NCBI GenBank assembly: GCA_024275315.1
Contig: JAJRZK010000026.1
Coordinates: forward strand, 42,501-106,500
DNA length: 64,000 nucleotides
Reading direction: 5' to 3'
Source: Nitrospirota bacterium
GTDB lineage: Bacteria; Nitrospinota_A; UBA7883
This document shows, piece by piece, positions 25,236 through 35,789 of this stretch. The translations under genes were made by a program, and so were the position numbers. Every line of letters starts with the position of its first letter. Within the stretch, counting starts at the first letter, position 1. The notes under the pieces were generated by a model. The model saw nothing but the letters and a program-made list of their open reading frames with translations, made no database searches and was not told where the DNA came from.

Positions 25236-27817
25236 AGAGCGGTTCCTTGTCCCTTTTTGCTGGTTACGACCATCTTTGCGCCATCGTGGTCGATTACGGC
25301 GGTATCACCCTGGCCGATGCTTCCTTCAATAATCATCAGGGACAATTTGTCCAGGATCTCGTTCTGGATAAGCCGTTTTAAAGGCCTGGCGCCGAACACC
25401 TCGTCGTAACCGGCCATGGCGAGCCAGTCACACGCGGCGTCTGAAATGGTCAACCCGATACCTTTATCGGCGATACGTTTGGCGACGAGATCCATCTGCA
25501 GGCCCACTATCCGCCTGGTGTCGTCCCTGGTCAGGCTCTGGAAAATGACGATGTCGTCAATTCTGTTTATAAACTCGGGACGGAACGACTGTTTTAATAT
25601 CCTCAACGCCTCCCTCTCCTGGCGTTCAAAGTCGCCGGAGTATTCCATGATTTCACGGGCGCCAAGGTTGGACGTCATGATTATAACCGTGTTCTTGAAG
25701 TCGACAGTCCGCCCTTTTCCGTCTGTCAGCCTTCCGTCATCCAGCGCCTGGAGCAGGACGTTAAGCGTTTCAGGGTGGGCTTTTTCGATTTCGTCGAGCA
25801 ACACCACGCTATATGGGCGTCTCCGGACGGCCTCGGTCAACTGGCCTCCCTCGTCATATCCCACATAGCCGGGAGGGGATCCTATCAACCTCGCCACGGA
25901 GTGTTTTTCCATATACTCACTCATGTCGATACGTATAAGAGCCTTTGTGGTGCTGAACAAAAATTCGCTCAGGGTTTTGGCGAGCTCGGTTTTACCTACC
26001 CCTGTGGGGCCGAGAAAAATGAACGATCCTGTGGGGCGGTTTTCCTCCTGTATTCCCGCCCTGCCGCGCCTTACCGCGTTGGATACGGCCTTGACAGCCG
26101 GCCCCTGGCCCACCACACGGGCGGCCAGATGTCGCTCCATATCCGCCAGTCTGGCCGATTCCTCCGTCATCATCGACGAAACCGGAACGCCAGTCTGTCT
26201 GGAGACAACGTTTGCGATGTCCTCTTCGGTGACTTCCTCCTTTAACATCTTCGAGCCTTTTTCCATCTTGTCCAGCTCGGCCTGCAGTTCGGCTATTTCC
26301 CTCTCCATTGACGGTATCTGGCCATACATCAGTTCCGCCGCTCGTTGCAGGTTTCCTTCTCTTTCCGCTTTTTCCATCTCCACCCTAAGCTGGTCGATTT
26401 TCTTGCCCGATTCTCTTATGCCATCGATAATGCTCTTTTCGCGCCGCCACTGCAGCTCCAGGGTCGAGCTTCGCTCCGAACATTCCGCCAGCTCCTTTTC
26501 CAATTCTTTAAGCCTTTTGGCGGATTGCTCGTCTTTCTCCTTTTTGAGGGCCTCTCGCTCTATTTCAAGCTGTCGCACCCTTCTGCTCAGCCTGTCGATT
26601 TCCGCGGGTTTACTGTCGATTTCCAGCTTCAGCGAAGACGTAGCCTCGTCCATAAGGTCTATGGCCTTGTCCGGCAGGAACCTGTCTGGTATGTACCGGT
26701 CAGACAACGTCACCGCCGCCACTATCGCGTTGTCCTGGATGCGCACTCCATGATGCGCTTCATATTTTTCCTTGATGCCCCGCAGGATGGAGATCGAATC
26801 GCTCACTGTCGGCTCCACGACCGGCACTTGCTGGAACCTGCGCTCGAAAGCGGCGTCTTTTTCTATATATTGCCTGTATTCCTTGATCGTGGTGGCGCCA
26901 ATGGTTCTGAGCTTGCCTCTTGCAAGAGCAGGCTTGAGCAGGTTGCCTGCGTCCATGGCCCCCTCGGTCGCCCCGGCGCCTATGATCGTGTGCAACTCGT
27001 CGATAAACAGGATTATTTCCCCGGACGAGTTTTCTATCTCCTGGATAAGCGCCTTTAGCCGGTCTTCAAATTCACCCCGATACTTCGCCCCGGCGATCAT
27101 GGCGCCAAGATCAAGGCTCAGCAATCTTTTGTTTTGCAGAGTGCTCGGCACGTCGTTATCCACGATTTTTTTGGCCAACCCTTCCACTATGGCTGTTTTC
27201 CCCGTTCCGGGCTCGCCAACCAGCACCGGGTTGTTCTTTGTCCTTCGTGAAAGAATCTGCATTATCCGGCGTATCTCTTCATCGCGCCCGATCACAGGAT
27301 CTATCTCACCCTCCCGGGCCATCGCGGTGAAATCCACGGTGTATTTTTCCAGGGCCTGGTATTTGTCTTCCGGGTTCCGGTCGGTTATACGCCCTCCTCC
27401 CCGGATCCTGGCAAGCTCCTGCTGTATGTCGTCCCTGGAGATGTCGATCACGCTTTTCACCTGGGGCTGGTCGGCGATGGCCAGCAGAAGATGCTCGACA
27501 CTGACATATTCGTCGCTCATGCCGCGCGCTTCCGCTTGCGCCCGATTGAGCACTTTTTCAAGTTCGTCGGCCATGTACACCTTGTCGGCGTTCTCCACTT
27601 TGGGGAGCGTGTTGAGCTGTTTTCTGATTTTTTTCGCCACCGCGTCCGGCGAATAACCAAGCTTGGAGAGCAAGGCCGGAACCAAGCCTCCCTCGGCCTC
27701 TACCAGGGCCAAAAGAAGATGCAACGGCGCTATAGCCTGGTGAGATAAATTTCGGGCTGTGGTTATGGCGTTTTGCGTAGCCTCGGAGGCGTTGTCTGTA
27801 AAGTTATTAAAATTCAT
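25229..27817 (-). CDS. clpB: ATP-dependent disaggregase ClpB
   Basis: An 862-residue two-ring AAA+ chaperone. It has a double Clp-N domain (residues 1-145), Walker A GEPGTGKT near 200, a coiled-coil M-domain (about 400-525) that identifies ClpB rather than ClpA, and a second Walker [10 protein letters not shown] near 605 followed by [18 protein letters not shown]. With DnaK it resolves protein aggregates. It has its own promoter and terminator. Confidence 0.97.
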   Translation of the reverse strand: MNFNNFTDNASEATQNAITTARNLSHQAIAPLHLLLALVEAEGGLVPALLSKLGYSPDAVAKKIRKQLNTLPKVENADKVYMADELEKVLNRAQAEARGMSDEYVSVEHLLLAIADQPQVKSVIDISRDDIQQELARIRGGGRITDRNPEDKYQALEKYTVDFTAMAREGEIDPVIGRDEEIRRIMQILSRRTKNNPVLVGEPGTGKTAIVEGLAKKIVDNDVPSTLQNKRLLSLDLGAMIAGAKYRGEFEDRLKALIQEIENSSGEIILFIDELHTIIGAGATEGAMDAGNLLKPALARGKLRTIGATTIKEYRQYIEKDAAFERRFQQVPVVEPTVSDSISILRGIKEKYEAHHGVRIQDNAIVAAVTLSDRYIPDRFLPDKAIDLMDEATSSLKLEIDSKPAEIDRLSRRVRQLEIEREALKKEKDEQSAKRLKELEKELAECSERSSTLELQWRREKSIIDGIRESGKKIDQLRVEMEKAEREGNLQRAAELMYGQIPSMEREIAELQAELDKMEKGSKMLKEEVTEEDIANVVSRQTGVPVSSMMTEESARLADMERHLAARVVGQGPAVKAVSNAVRRGRAGIQEENRPTGSFIFLGPTGVGKTELAKTLSEFLFSTTKALIRIDMSEYMEKHSVARLIGSPPGYVGYDEGGQLTEAVRRRPYSVVLLDEIEKAHPETLNVLLQALDDGRLTDGKGRTVDFKNTVIIMTSNLGAREIMEYSGDFERQEREALRILKQSFRPEFINRIDDIVIFQSLTRDDTRRIVGLQMDLVAKRIADKGIGLTISDAACDWLAMAGYDEVFGARPLKRLIQNEILDKLSLMIIEGSIGQGDTAVIDHDGAKMVVTSKKGQGTALE

Positions 27818-27844
27818 ATCAGGTCACCTTATTGCTTCATCGAA

Positions 27845-27872
27845 AACATAAGACCGGAAACGTCAATGTCAA
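27845..27872 (-). promoter_or_regulatory. clpB promoter
   Basis: On the minus strand, TTGACA (perfect -35), a 16-bp spacer and TATGTT place the transcription start about 20 nt upstream of the clpB ATG. No CIRCE element is visible, nor a clear heat-shock sigma CTTGAA/CCCCAT pair. Confidence 0.5.
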
Positions 27873-27983
27873 GCGACGGGTCGGGTTGGCGAAACCGTAT
27901 ATGCTGGAGAAAAGGATGTTTTTAAAAACGCCGATGGGCAGGATGGTCGGGGATGTCGTCCACCCTTTAAGGGCGGTAAAACG

Positions 27984-28901
27984 CTACGCTGATTTGGTGA
28001 CAGCGGCTATGATTGTTCTTTCTACCATGTACGCCGCCCAAGCCCCCAGCCTGGCGATCTCCATTTGCTTATCCCCGGTGGAAACCACGAAAATCATGTC
28101 CCCATCATAGGGTGTATGGGCGGGAGACACAGCCCTGGCAAGACCGTCATGGGCCATAATGGCGACCCTTTTTGCATCCGATTTGGACAACCTGGCGTCT
28201 GTGACGACCACACCAACCGCCGTGGCGCCGAATGACGGCGGTGTGGTTTTGCTGGCGAGATAACCGTGGGAGTTTTCAGCGCCCGCGGGTCCCGCCACTG
28301 TTGTGGCTGTTTGTGGATCAATGACGGAGCCGTAACAGTTGGCCACCAACAGCGCCCCTATCGAAATTTCGTTATCAGCCAGTACGCACCGTGAAGCCAG
28401 GCCACCTGCAGAGCAGTTGTCAAGCCCCATGTATTTGCCGACGGTGGCGCCAGCGCCGGCTCCTACCAGCCCTTCCCGCCTGTCCGGGTGTTCAGACGCG
28501 ACGCAGGCTGTGTAACCTTCCTTTGTACCTGGCCTGACGGATCCGTCCCCTGTGGCAAGATCGAAAATGACGGCCGCCGGGACTATGGGAACTCTGGCTC
28601 CCGAGGCTCTGAAACCGCGCCCTTTTTCCTCCAGGTATTTCCTGGCGCCGGAAGCCGCCTCCAGCCCGAAAGCGGAACCGCCGGCCAGTACGATCGCGTC
28701 GACACCGGGGGCGATACATGAAGGGTCGAGAAGGTCTGTTTCCTGTGATCCTGGAGCGCCACCTGCGACATGCACCGACGCCTGGCACGATCTGCCCAAA
28801 ACAATGGCGGTACACCCGGTTCGGGCGGCGGGGTCTGTCCAGTGCCCCACTTGCACCAGGTCCATATCCAGGAGCCTGGAGGATGATTTTACGGGAGTCA
28901 T
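27984..28901 (-). CDS. P1/S58 family peptidase (DmpA-like)
   Basis: A 305-residue Ntn-fold hydrolase of the DmpA/P1 type. VQVGHWTDPAARTGCTAIV at the start and the glycine-rich LAGGSAFGLEAASG segment are typical of the family. VANCYGSVID is near where the autocleavage nucleophile serine lies in homologues. These enzymes are aminopeptidases or beta-peptidyl amidases, but the substrate is unknown here. It begins 4 nt after the upstream response-regulator gene, so it is co-transcribed. Confidence 0.82.
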   Translation of the reverse strand: MTPVKSSSRLLDMDLVQVGHWTDPAARTGCTAIVLGRSCQASVHVAGGAPGSQETDLLDPSCIAPGVDAIVLAGGSAFGLEAASGARKYLEEKGRGFRASGARVPIVPAAVIFDLATGDGSVRPGTKEGYTACVASEHPDRREGLVGAGAGATVGKYMGLDNCSAGGLASRCVLADNEISIGALLVANCYGSVIDPQTATTVAGPAGAENSHGYLASKTTPPSFGATAVGVVVTDARLSKSDAKRVAIMAHDGLARAVSPAHTPYDGDMIFVVSTGDKQMEIARLGAWAAYMVERTIIAAVTKSA

Positions 28902-28905
28902 TTGC

Positions 28906-30036
28906 TCAAAGAAATTCCGCCAATACGACCGCTACGTCATCGTCGAGTGAATCCTCAAAATTGAAAGTTTTTGTGGTTAACACCAGGTTGTTGACTATAT
29001 CCGCTCCGGACTCGTCAAAACGGTCGTTCAAGTCACGCAGGAGGTTTTCCATTCCGTACATCTCCCCCTCCTTGTTCCACACTTCGAAAAGTCCGTCGGA
29101 ATAGACCAAAAGCTTGTCTCCGGGCTTGAATTCCACTTTGCCCTGCTCTATGTTTATATCCTCCACAAGCCCTATGATATCCCCCTGGACGTCCAGCTTG
29201 ACAATGGACCTGTCCTCTTTTCTGAGAATAAGGGGGTAGGGGTGGCCGGCCCGCACATATGTCAGAATGTTGGTGTTAAGGTCAGCCACGCCGAAGAACA
29301 TCGTAAGGTACCTTTCTTCGGGGATCATCTTTATGATTTTTCGGTTGAGAGACATGGCGAACTGCACCGGTGTTGTCCCTGCTTCCATATGGGATATGGC
29401 GAATGTTTTTATCATGGATACGATCAGCGCCGCTGAAGCGCCATGGCCGGATACATCGGCCAGGAGTATGCCTATTTTGCCGTTTCCATAGTCCATGATG
29501 TCGTAGTAGTCTCCCCCTATGGAAGTGGCCGCTTCGTAATATGCGTGGAACTGGATCTTATTGGAATCGGGATACTTGGTCGGCAACATCGACACCTGGA
29601 CAGCCTGCGCCATCTGAAGGTCCTCCGCCATCATTTTGTTCGCCCGCGATATCTGGTCGAATAGGGATTTCATTCGGAGCATGGACGTGACCCGCGCTAC
29701 AAGCTCTGTTTCGTAAAACGGTTTTGTGATGTATTCGTCTGCGCCGGAGGCCAGCGCTTCGACCACGTCCTCTACATCTTTTTTCTTTGCGGTCAGCAGT
29801 ATGATGGGGACATGGCGTGTCTCTTCCATTTTTTTGAGATGGGCGGCAACCTCCATTCCGTTCATTCCCGGCATCATCACGTCGAGCAGTACAAGATCGA
29901 TAGCCGTGTTTTTGGCTATTTCCAGGGCGTCTTTGCCGTTATAGGCGGTCAGTATTTCGTGGTCATGATTTTCAAGGATCATCCGCAACAGGAATATGTT
30001 ATCCTCGTTGTCGTCGACAGCCAATATTCTAGCCAT
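28906..30036 (-). CDS. response regulator with RsbU/SpoIIE-type PP2C phosphatase
   Basis: The 376-residue product has an N-terminal receiver domain (phospho-acceptor Asp52 in LLDVMMPG, Lys105 in TKPF), a short coiled-coil linker, and a C-terminal PP2C-type phosphatase with GGDYYD, LADVSGHGASAAL, and SDGLFE. It should dephosphorylate an anti-sigma-factor antagonist in a partner-switching pathway once phosphorylated. No cognate kinase or anti-sigma gene is adjacent. It is 30 bp after mltG. Confidence 0.92.
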   Translation of the reverse strand: MARILAVDDNEDNIFLLRMILENHDHEILTAYNGKDALEIAKNTAIDLVLLDVMMPGMNGMEVAAHLKKMEETRHVPIILLTAKKKDVEDVVEALASGADEYITKPFYETELVARVTSMLRMKSLFDQISRANKMMAEDLQMAQAVQVSMLPTKYPDSNKIQFHAYYEAATSIGGDYYDIMDYGNGKIGILLADVSGHGASAALIVSMIKTFAISHMEAGTTPVQFAMSLNRKIIKMIPEERYLTMFFGVADLNTNILTYVRAGHPYPLILRKEDRSIVKLDVQGDIIGLVEDINIEQGKVEFKPGDKLLVYSDGLFEVWNKEGEMYGMENLLRDLNDRFDESGADIVNNLVLTTKTFNFEDSLDDDVAVVLAEFL

Positions 30037-30066
30037 TTTGCTTTCTCACGCTTTGGTAATAGCCTT

Positions 30067-31062
30067 TTAATCTCCGCGATGATTAATCTGATATTGTCTC
30101 ACAGCCCGGTTATGCTCGTTCAAGGTTTTAGAGAAATGATGTTCTCCATTATTTTTTGACACAAAATAAAGGTAATCGACCCTGGCCGGCCGATAAGCTG
30201 CGTTTAACGACGCCCTGCCCGGGTTGGCTATCGGTCCTGGTGGAAGACCACGGTTCATATAGGTATTGTATGGTGAATCATATTTCAAGTCTTTTTTTTT
30301 CAAATTTCCGTCGAAATGGGGCAGGGCGTATATGACCGTGGGATCAGACTGAAGAGGCATGTTCCTTTTGAGCCTGTTGATAAAAACGGCCGATATGAGG
30401 CTCCGTTCGTTTTTCGCTCCTGTTTCTTTTTCAATTATTGAAGCAAGCGTCACTATTTTATGCAACGTTTCCGGGGTCGAAACCACCGGCTCGGGCAACA
30501 TTTTTCGCGCCTGTTTGAAAAACATTTCCGTCATCACGGTAACCACTTTTGCCGCAGGCGTATTTTTGGGGAATTTGTACGTTTCCGGGAAAAGATACCC
30601 TTCAAGAGAACCGTGGGTCATCCTCCACTTTTTGTCCATGGCCTCTGCTGTCACGGCTTTCAGGAAATCGTCGGCGGTGACAATTTTTGCTTTTTCCATC
30701 TGGGCGGCGATTTGCAAAACTGTCAACCCCTCGGCAATGGTGACGCTGTGCAACATGGTTTTTCCCTCGACCAGTTTCGACACCACTTCACGTATCGAAA
30801 GGTTGCGCTTGAGTGAAAACTCCCCCGCCTGAAGAGGCCCTCCGGAGCTTCGGAGAAAGCGGGCTTCCATCTCGAACAGAAACGGACTGCCGATAACCCC
30901 GGAGTCAAAAAGCTTTTTGGCGATGGCTCGAACCGATTGGCCACGCTTTATTTCCACTACAACTTCTCCATGTCCGGCGTTGGGGGTGACAAGAGCCACA
31001 TTCAACATCGCAGCTGAACCCAGAAGAGCTGAGAAAAGCAGGATTGCGATCAGCTTGTACAC
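30067..31062 (-). CDS. mltG: endolytic transglycosylase MltG
   Basis: A 331-residue YceG-family protein with an N-terminal membrane anchor, a LysM-like region (VEIKRGQSVRAIAKKL), the catalytic glutamate in IIEKETGA, and the conserved C-terminal YNTYMNRGLPPGPIANPG. It cleaves nascent glycan strands and is thought to set their length. The start is GTG. It follows ruvX by 14 bp, a common gene order. Confidence 0.95.
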   Translation of the reverse strand: MYKLIAILLFSALLGSAAMLNVALVTPNAGHGEVVVEIKRGQSVRAIAKKLFDSGVIGSPFLFEMEARFLRSSGGPLQAGEFSLKRNLSIREVVSKLVEGKTMLHSVTIAEGLTVLQIAAQMEKAKIVTADDFLKAVTAEAMDKKWRMTHGSLEGYLFPETYKFPKNTPAAKVVTVMTEMFFKQARKMLPEPVVSTPETLHKIVTLASIIEKETGAKNERSLISAVFINRLKRNMPLQSDPTVIYALPHFDGNLKKKDLKYDSPYNTYMNRGLPPGPIANPGRASLNAAYRPARVDYLYFVSKNNGEHHFSKTLNEHNRAVRQYQINHRGD

Positions 31063-31076
31063 TTCTATTCCGAGTC

Positions 31077-31505
31077 CTATGGAGCGCCGGATATTTTATG
31101 GGCGTCCATCCAGCTTGACAGGATCAACTGCGCCGCCACCTGGTCGATCACCTTTTTACGTTTGCCGCGGGACATGTTGCTCTCCAGCAACGCGCGTTCC
31201 GCCGCGACGGTGGTGAGTCTCTCATCCCAAAGCACAACCTCTACCGGGACCGTTTTTGCCAGTTTCCCGGCGAACCGCTCTGTCGCTATCGCTCTTTCAC
31301 CCCGGCTACCGTCCATGTTTACGGGGTGTCCCACTATCACCCGGTCGATCTCGTATAGCTCCATAAGCTCGGTGACCCAGGCAAGGTCGGACTTGAACCC
31401 TGTCCTTTTGCGCACCCCAACCGCTTGAGCCGTGATGTTCAGGTCGTCACTTATCGCCGCGCCGGTACGTTTTGTTCCGATATCCAGAGCGAGAGTTCGT
31501 CCCAT
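31077..31505 (-). CDS. ruvX: RuvX/YqgF-type Holliday junction resolvase-like protein
   Basis: The 142-residue RNase H-fold protein has LALDIGTKRTG at its N-terminus, VIVGHPVNMDGS, and LWDERLTTVAAER. These match YqgF/RuvX, which has been linked to 16S pre-rRNA 5'-end processing and recombination. It lies between bioDA (8 bp) and mltG (14 bp) in one transcription unit. Confidence 0.93.
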   Translation of the reverse strand: MGRTLALDIGTKRTGAAISDDLNITAQAVGVRKRTGFKSDLAWVTELMELYEIDRVIVGHPVNMDGSRGERAIATERFAGKLAKTVPVEVVLWDERLTTVAAERALLESNMSRGKRKKVIDQVAAQLILSSWMDAHKISGAP

Positions 31506-31513
31506 GGTTTCAC

Positions 31514-33589
<2,076 letters not shown>

Positions 33590-33601
33590 CTAAATTTTCC
33601 G

Positions 33602-34405
33602 TTATCTGGTTTTTACGGCGTCGATAAACACCAAATGATAAGTTGACATAACGTGCCCATTATCTGCAAACCTTGATTGGTACTCCTCCATGACCCGCAT
33701 CATGATATCCCTGCGCCCCAATCCCAATTTACAGAGTCCTGGGCTGTTTTGAGCGCCACGTTTTTTCAGGCTTCTAAGCAGATGCGTAAGGCTCTTGTAG
33801 CTACGAATCCGCCTGGCTGATTGTATACGCATTTCAAACCCCGCATTGACCATTTTTTCTTCCAACTCCCGCTCAGATACAAATGGATGAAAAACAGGAT
33901 TGTCCCCCACCTTATCCACCGCCGCCGCCCAGGCCTCTCTCAACTCCCAGAATGTATCTATGCCCAGGGTGGTCGCCATGAATCTGCCATGGCTCCGCAG
34001 GGCCGGGGCTATTTGTCCAAAAAAATGGGCGGGATCGGCCATCCATTGCAAGGCAAGGTTGGATACTATCAGATCAAAGGAATTCTTCCTGACAGGTAAC
34101 GTATCGGCGTCTGCCTGCATCACGACAAACCCCGGGCTCCGGCTTGATCTTTCTTTTGCCTTTCGGCTCATCCCCAGAGATAAGTCAAGCGCGACGATAT
34201 TTTCAAAAGCTTCCGATTCTGCCATGAGAGCCGCGAGAGAGCCAGTGCCGCATCCTATATCCAACGCACGTCCGCCCGCTCCGGACCGGGCGATTTTGTC
34301 TGCCAGTTCGGCCGCTGTTTCGCGCTGGAACGTGGCGTAATTGTCGTAATGATCGGCGCTTTTATCAAACGACCGGCGGATTTTCAGTTTGGCGGTATCG
34401 TACAA
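33602..34405 (-). CDS. bioC: malonyl-[ACP] O-methyltransferase BioC
   Basis: A 267-residue SAM methyltransferase starting KIRRSFDKSADHYDNYA, the BioC-specific N-terminus, with motif I ALDIGCGTGSLA. It also has LIVSNLALQWMADP, the conserved segment after motif II. It methylates malonyl-ACP to start pimelate-moiety synthesis. It lies 9 bp after bioH and 15 bp before bioDA. Confidence 0.92.
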   Translation of the reverse strand: MYDTAKLKIRRSFDKSADHYDNYATFQRETAAELADKIARSGAGGRALDIGCGTGSLAALMAESEAFENIVALDLSLGMSRKAKERSSRSPGFVVMQADADTLPVRKNSFDLIVSNLALQWMADPAHFFGQIAPALRSHGRFMATTLGIDTFWELREAWAAAVDKVGDNPVFHPFVSERELEEKMVNAGFEMRIQSARRIRSYKSLTHLLRSLKKRGAQNSPGLCKLGLGRRDIMMRVMEEYQSRFADNGHVMSTYHLVFIDAVKTR

Positions 34406-34414
34406 AAGCTCACT

Positions 34415-35215
34415 CTATATGTTGGAAATGTAACTTGCTATATGATGGGCGACTTGGTGGCTTAACGTCAGGTGAGGGGCGTGCCCCGCCGATTCCAGTG
34501 TAACCTGGGCGCTTGGCGCCATCAGGCCTTTCCAAAGTTTCTGACCTCCTGATGGGCAGATTTTATCAAGTGCGCCGTTGATTATCAATACATTCCCTTT
34601 ATAGGTTGTATTTTGCGCTGTCAGGTCTGTGTTGGCAAGCTCTCTCAAAGTTTCTAAAAGGGCCTCCGTGTCCGGGGGGAAATCCTCTGTTATCAACGAG
34701 TTTTCGATTGTTTCTCTCGCTTGGGCGGATATTTTTTCACCAGATTCGAAAAACCTTTCTATAAACCCCCGAAGTCCCGACACCGGGTCGGTTTTTATTT
34801 GGCGCTCCATCTTCCTGACAGCGGCGATATGCTGGCCTTCCAGGAAATTTCCTTTTGTGGAAACGAATCTGGGCGTGGCGCACATCAGGATCAGGGATTC
34901 CGGACAAGGTTCGATCCTGTCCAGGCAGTACATCGCCCCTATTGTCCCCCCCATGGACCAGCCGAGCAGGTGAAACCGGGAGATTCGCATGCTTCTAATC
35001 AGTGAGGCTATATCGCGTCCATACCGTTTGAAGGAAAAAGGGCCGCTCTCTCCTTTTGCTTTTCCGTGGCCGGCGAGGTCAAGCGTGATTACACGAAAAC
35101 AGGGCGACAGTTGTTTTACGAGAGGGCTGAAACAAAGGGAGTTTTGCCCCCAGCCATGAATCATGACTATGGCCGGTTCGTCTCCCCCGGCATCAGTCGC
35201 CACGTCCGTTTTCAT
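34415..35215 (-). CDS. bioH: pimeloyl-ACP methyl ester esterase BioH
   Basis: A 266-residue alpha/beta hydrolase with MIHGWGQNS (oxyanion loop), nucleophile elbow GWSMGG, and a late GHAPHLT holding the catalytic histidine. Position directly before bioC supports BioH rather than a general esterase. It demethylates pimeloyl-ACP methyl ester. It is the first gene of a seven-gene codirectional chain reaching the S58 peptidase. Confidence 0.88.
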   Translation of the reverse strand: MKTDVATDAGGDEPAIVMIHGWGQNSLCFSPLVKQLSPCFRVITLDLAGHGKAKGESGPFSFKRYGRDIASLIRSMRISRFHLLGWSMGGTIGAMYCLDRIEPCPESLILMCATPRFVSTKGNFLEGQHIAAVRKMERQIKTDPVSGLRGFIERFFESGEKISAQARETIENSLITEDFPPDTEALLETLRELANTDLTAQNTTYKGNVLIINGALDKICPSGGQKLWKGLMAPSAQVTLESAGHAPHLTLSHQVAHHIASYISNI

Positions 35216-35313
35216 GATTAATATCTGACCCCAGACATCCGTTCATGTCAACCTTGCCGTAACAAGAATTACGCATATGGTAAAAAAAGGTTTTAAAAAT
35301 TTGCGTTTTTTTG

Positions 35314-35342
35314 TTGACAATGGCTTTGTTTTCAAAATAAGT
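35314..35342 (+). promoter_or_regulatory. candidate csp promoter and long leader
   Basis: A perfect TTGACA sits about 200 nt before the csp ATG, with a weak ATAAGT 17 bp on. The transcript would have a leader of about 160 nt, which is typical of cold-shock genes whose 5' UTR folds with temperature. The 298-bp gap between bioH and csp is otherwise AT-rich and without genes. Confidence 0.35.
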
Positions 35343-35512
35343 TCTAATAGTAAGAAAGTGTATTGATCCGGGTAATTCCGGCTTTATCACTTGTTTTACG
35401 CTGTTTTTTGAAAAGATGTCCGCTTGCCGTGTTAGGTTTGATAAGAGGAGCATAAATCAAAAAATTTTATTGCCTGATGTAATTGTTAATTTTTCCCGGG
35501 GGGGGAGCAAAA

Positions 35513-35716
35513 ATGACAAGGGGTAAGATCAAATGGTTCAACAACGCAAAGGGGTACGGTTTTATTTGCGAAGAGGGCAGGGACGAAGATGTTTTCGTCC
35601 ACTATAGCTCGATCCAGGGTGAAGGCTATAAGTCCTTGAAAAACGGGCAAACCGTGGAATTCAAGCTTTGCGAAGGCGAAAAAGGTCTCCATGCCCAGAA
35701 TGTTGTGAAGGTGTAG
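35513..35716 (+). CDS. cold-shock domain protein
   Basis: The 67-residue product has the RNA-binding motifs [10 protein letters not shown] (RNP1-like) and VFVHYSSI (RNP2-like), the CspA pattern. The ATG at 35513 is preceded by a strong GGGGGGG(A)G Shine-Dalgarno; the earlier TTG in the track adds ten residues outside the family. It probably acts as an RNA chaperone. Confidence 0.95.
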   Translation: MTRGKIKWFNNAKGYGFICEEGRDEDVFVHYSSIQGEGYKSLKNGQTVEFKLCEGEKGLHAQNVVKV

Positions 35717-35789
35717 CGTAAAATACGATTGACGCCAGAACGTCGGGCGAAGCCGCGGTCGCCAGGGCAGTTCGTGGGCGTTTCATCCG

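Noticed and set aside
27832-28110. 92-residue plus ORF
   Set aside because: Overlaps the clpB promoter region and the S58 peptidase on the other strand; looks like a shadow.
35311-35320. TTGTTGACAA as a BirA-type operator upstream of bioH
   Set aside because: It is too short, better explained as a -35 element for csp, and the BirA in this window lacks a DNA-binding domain.
35193-35453. 86-residue minus ORF upstream of bioH
   Set aside because: Runs through AT-rich promoter sequence and overlaps bioH; no family features.
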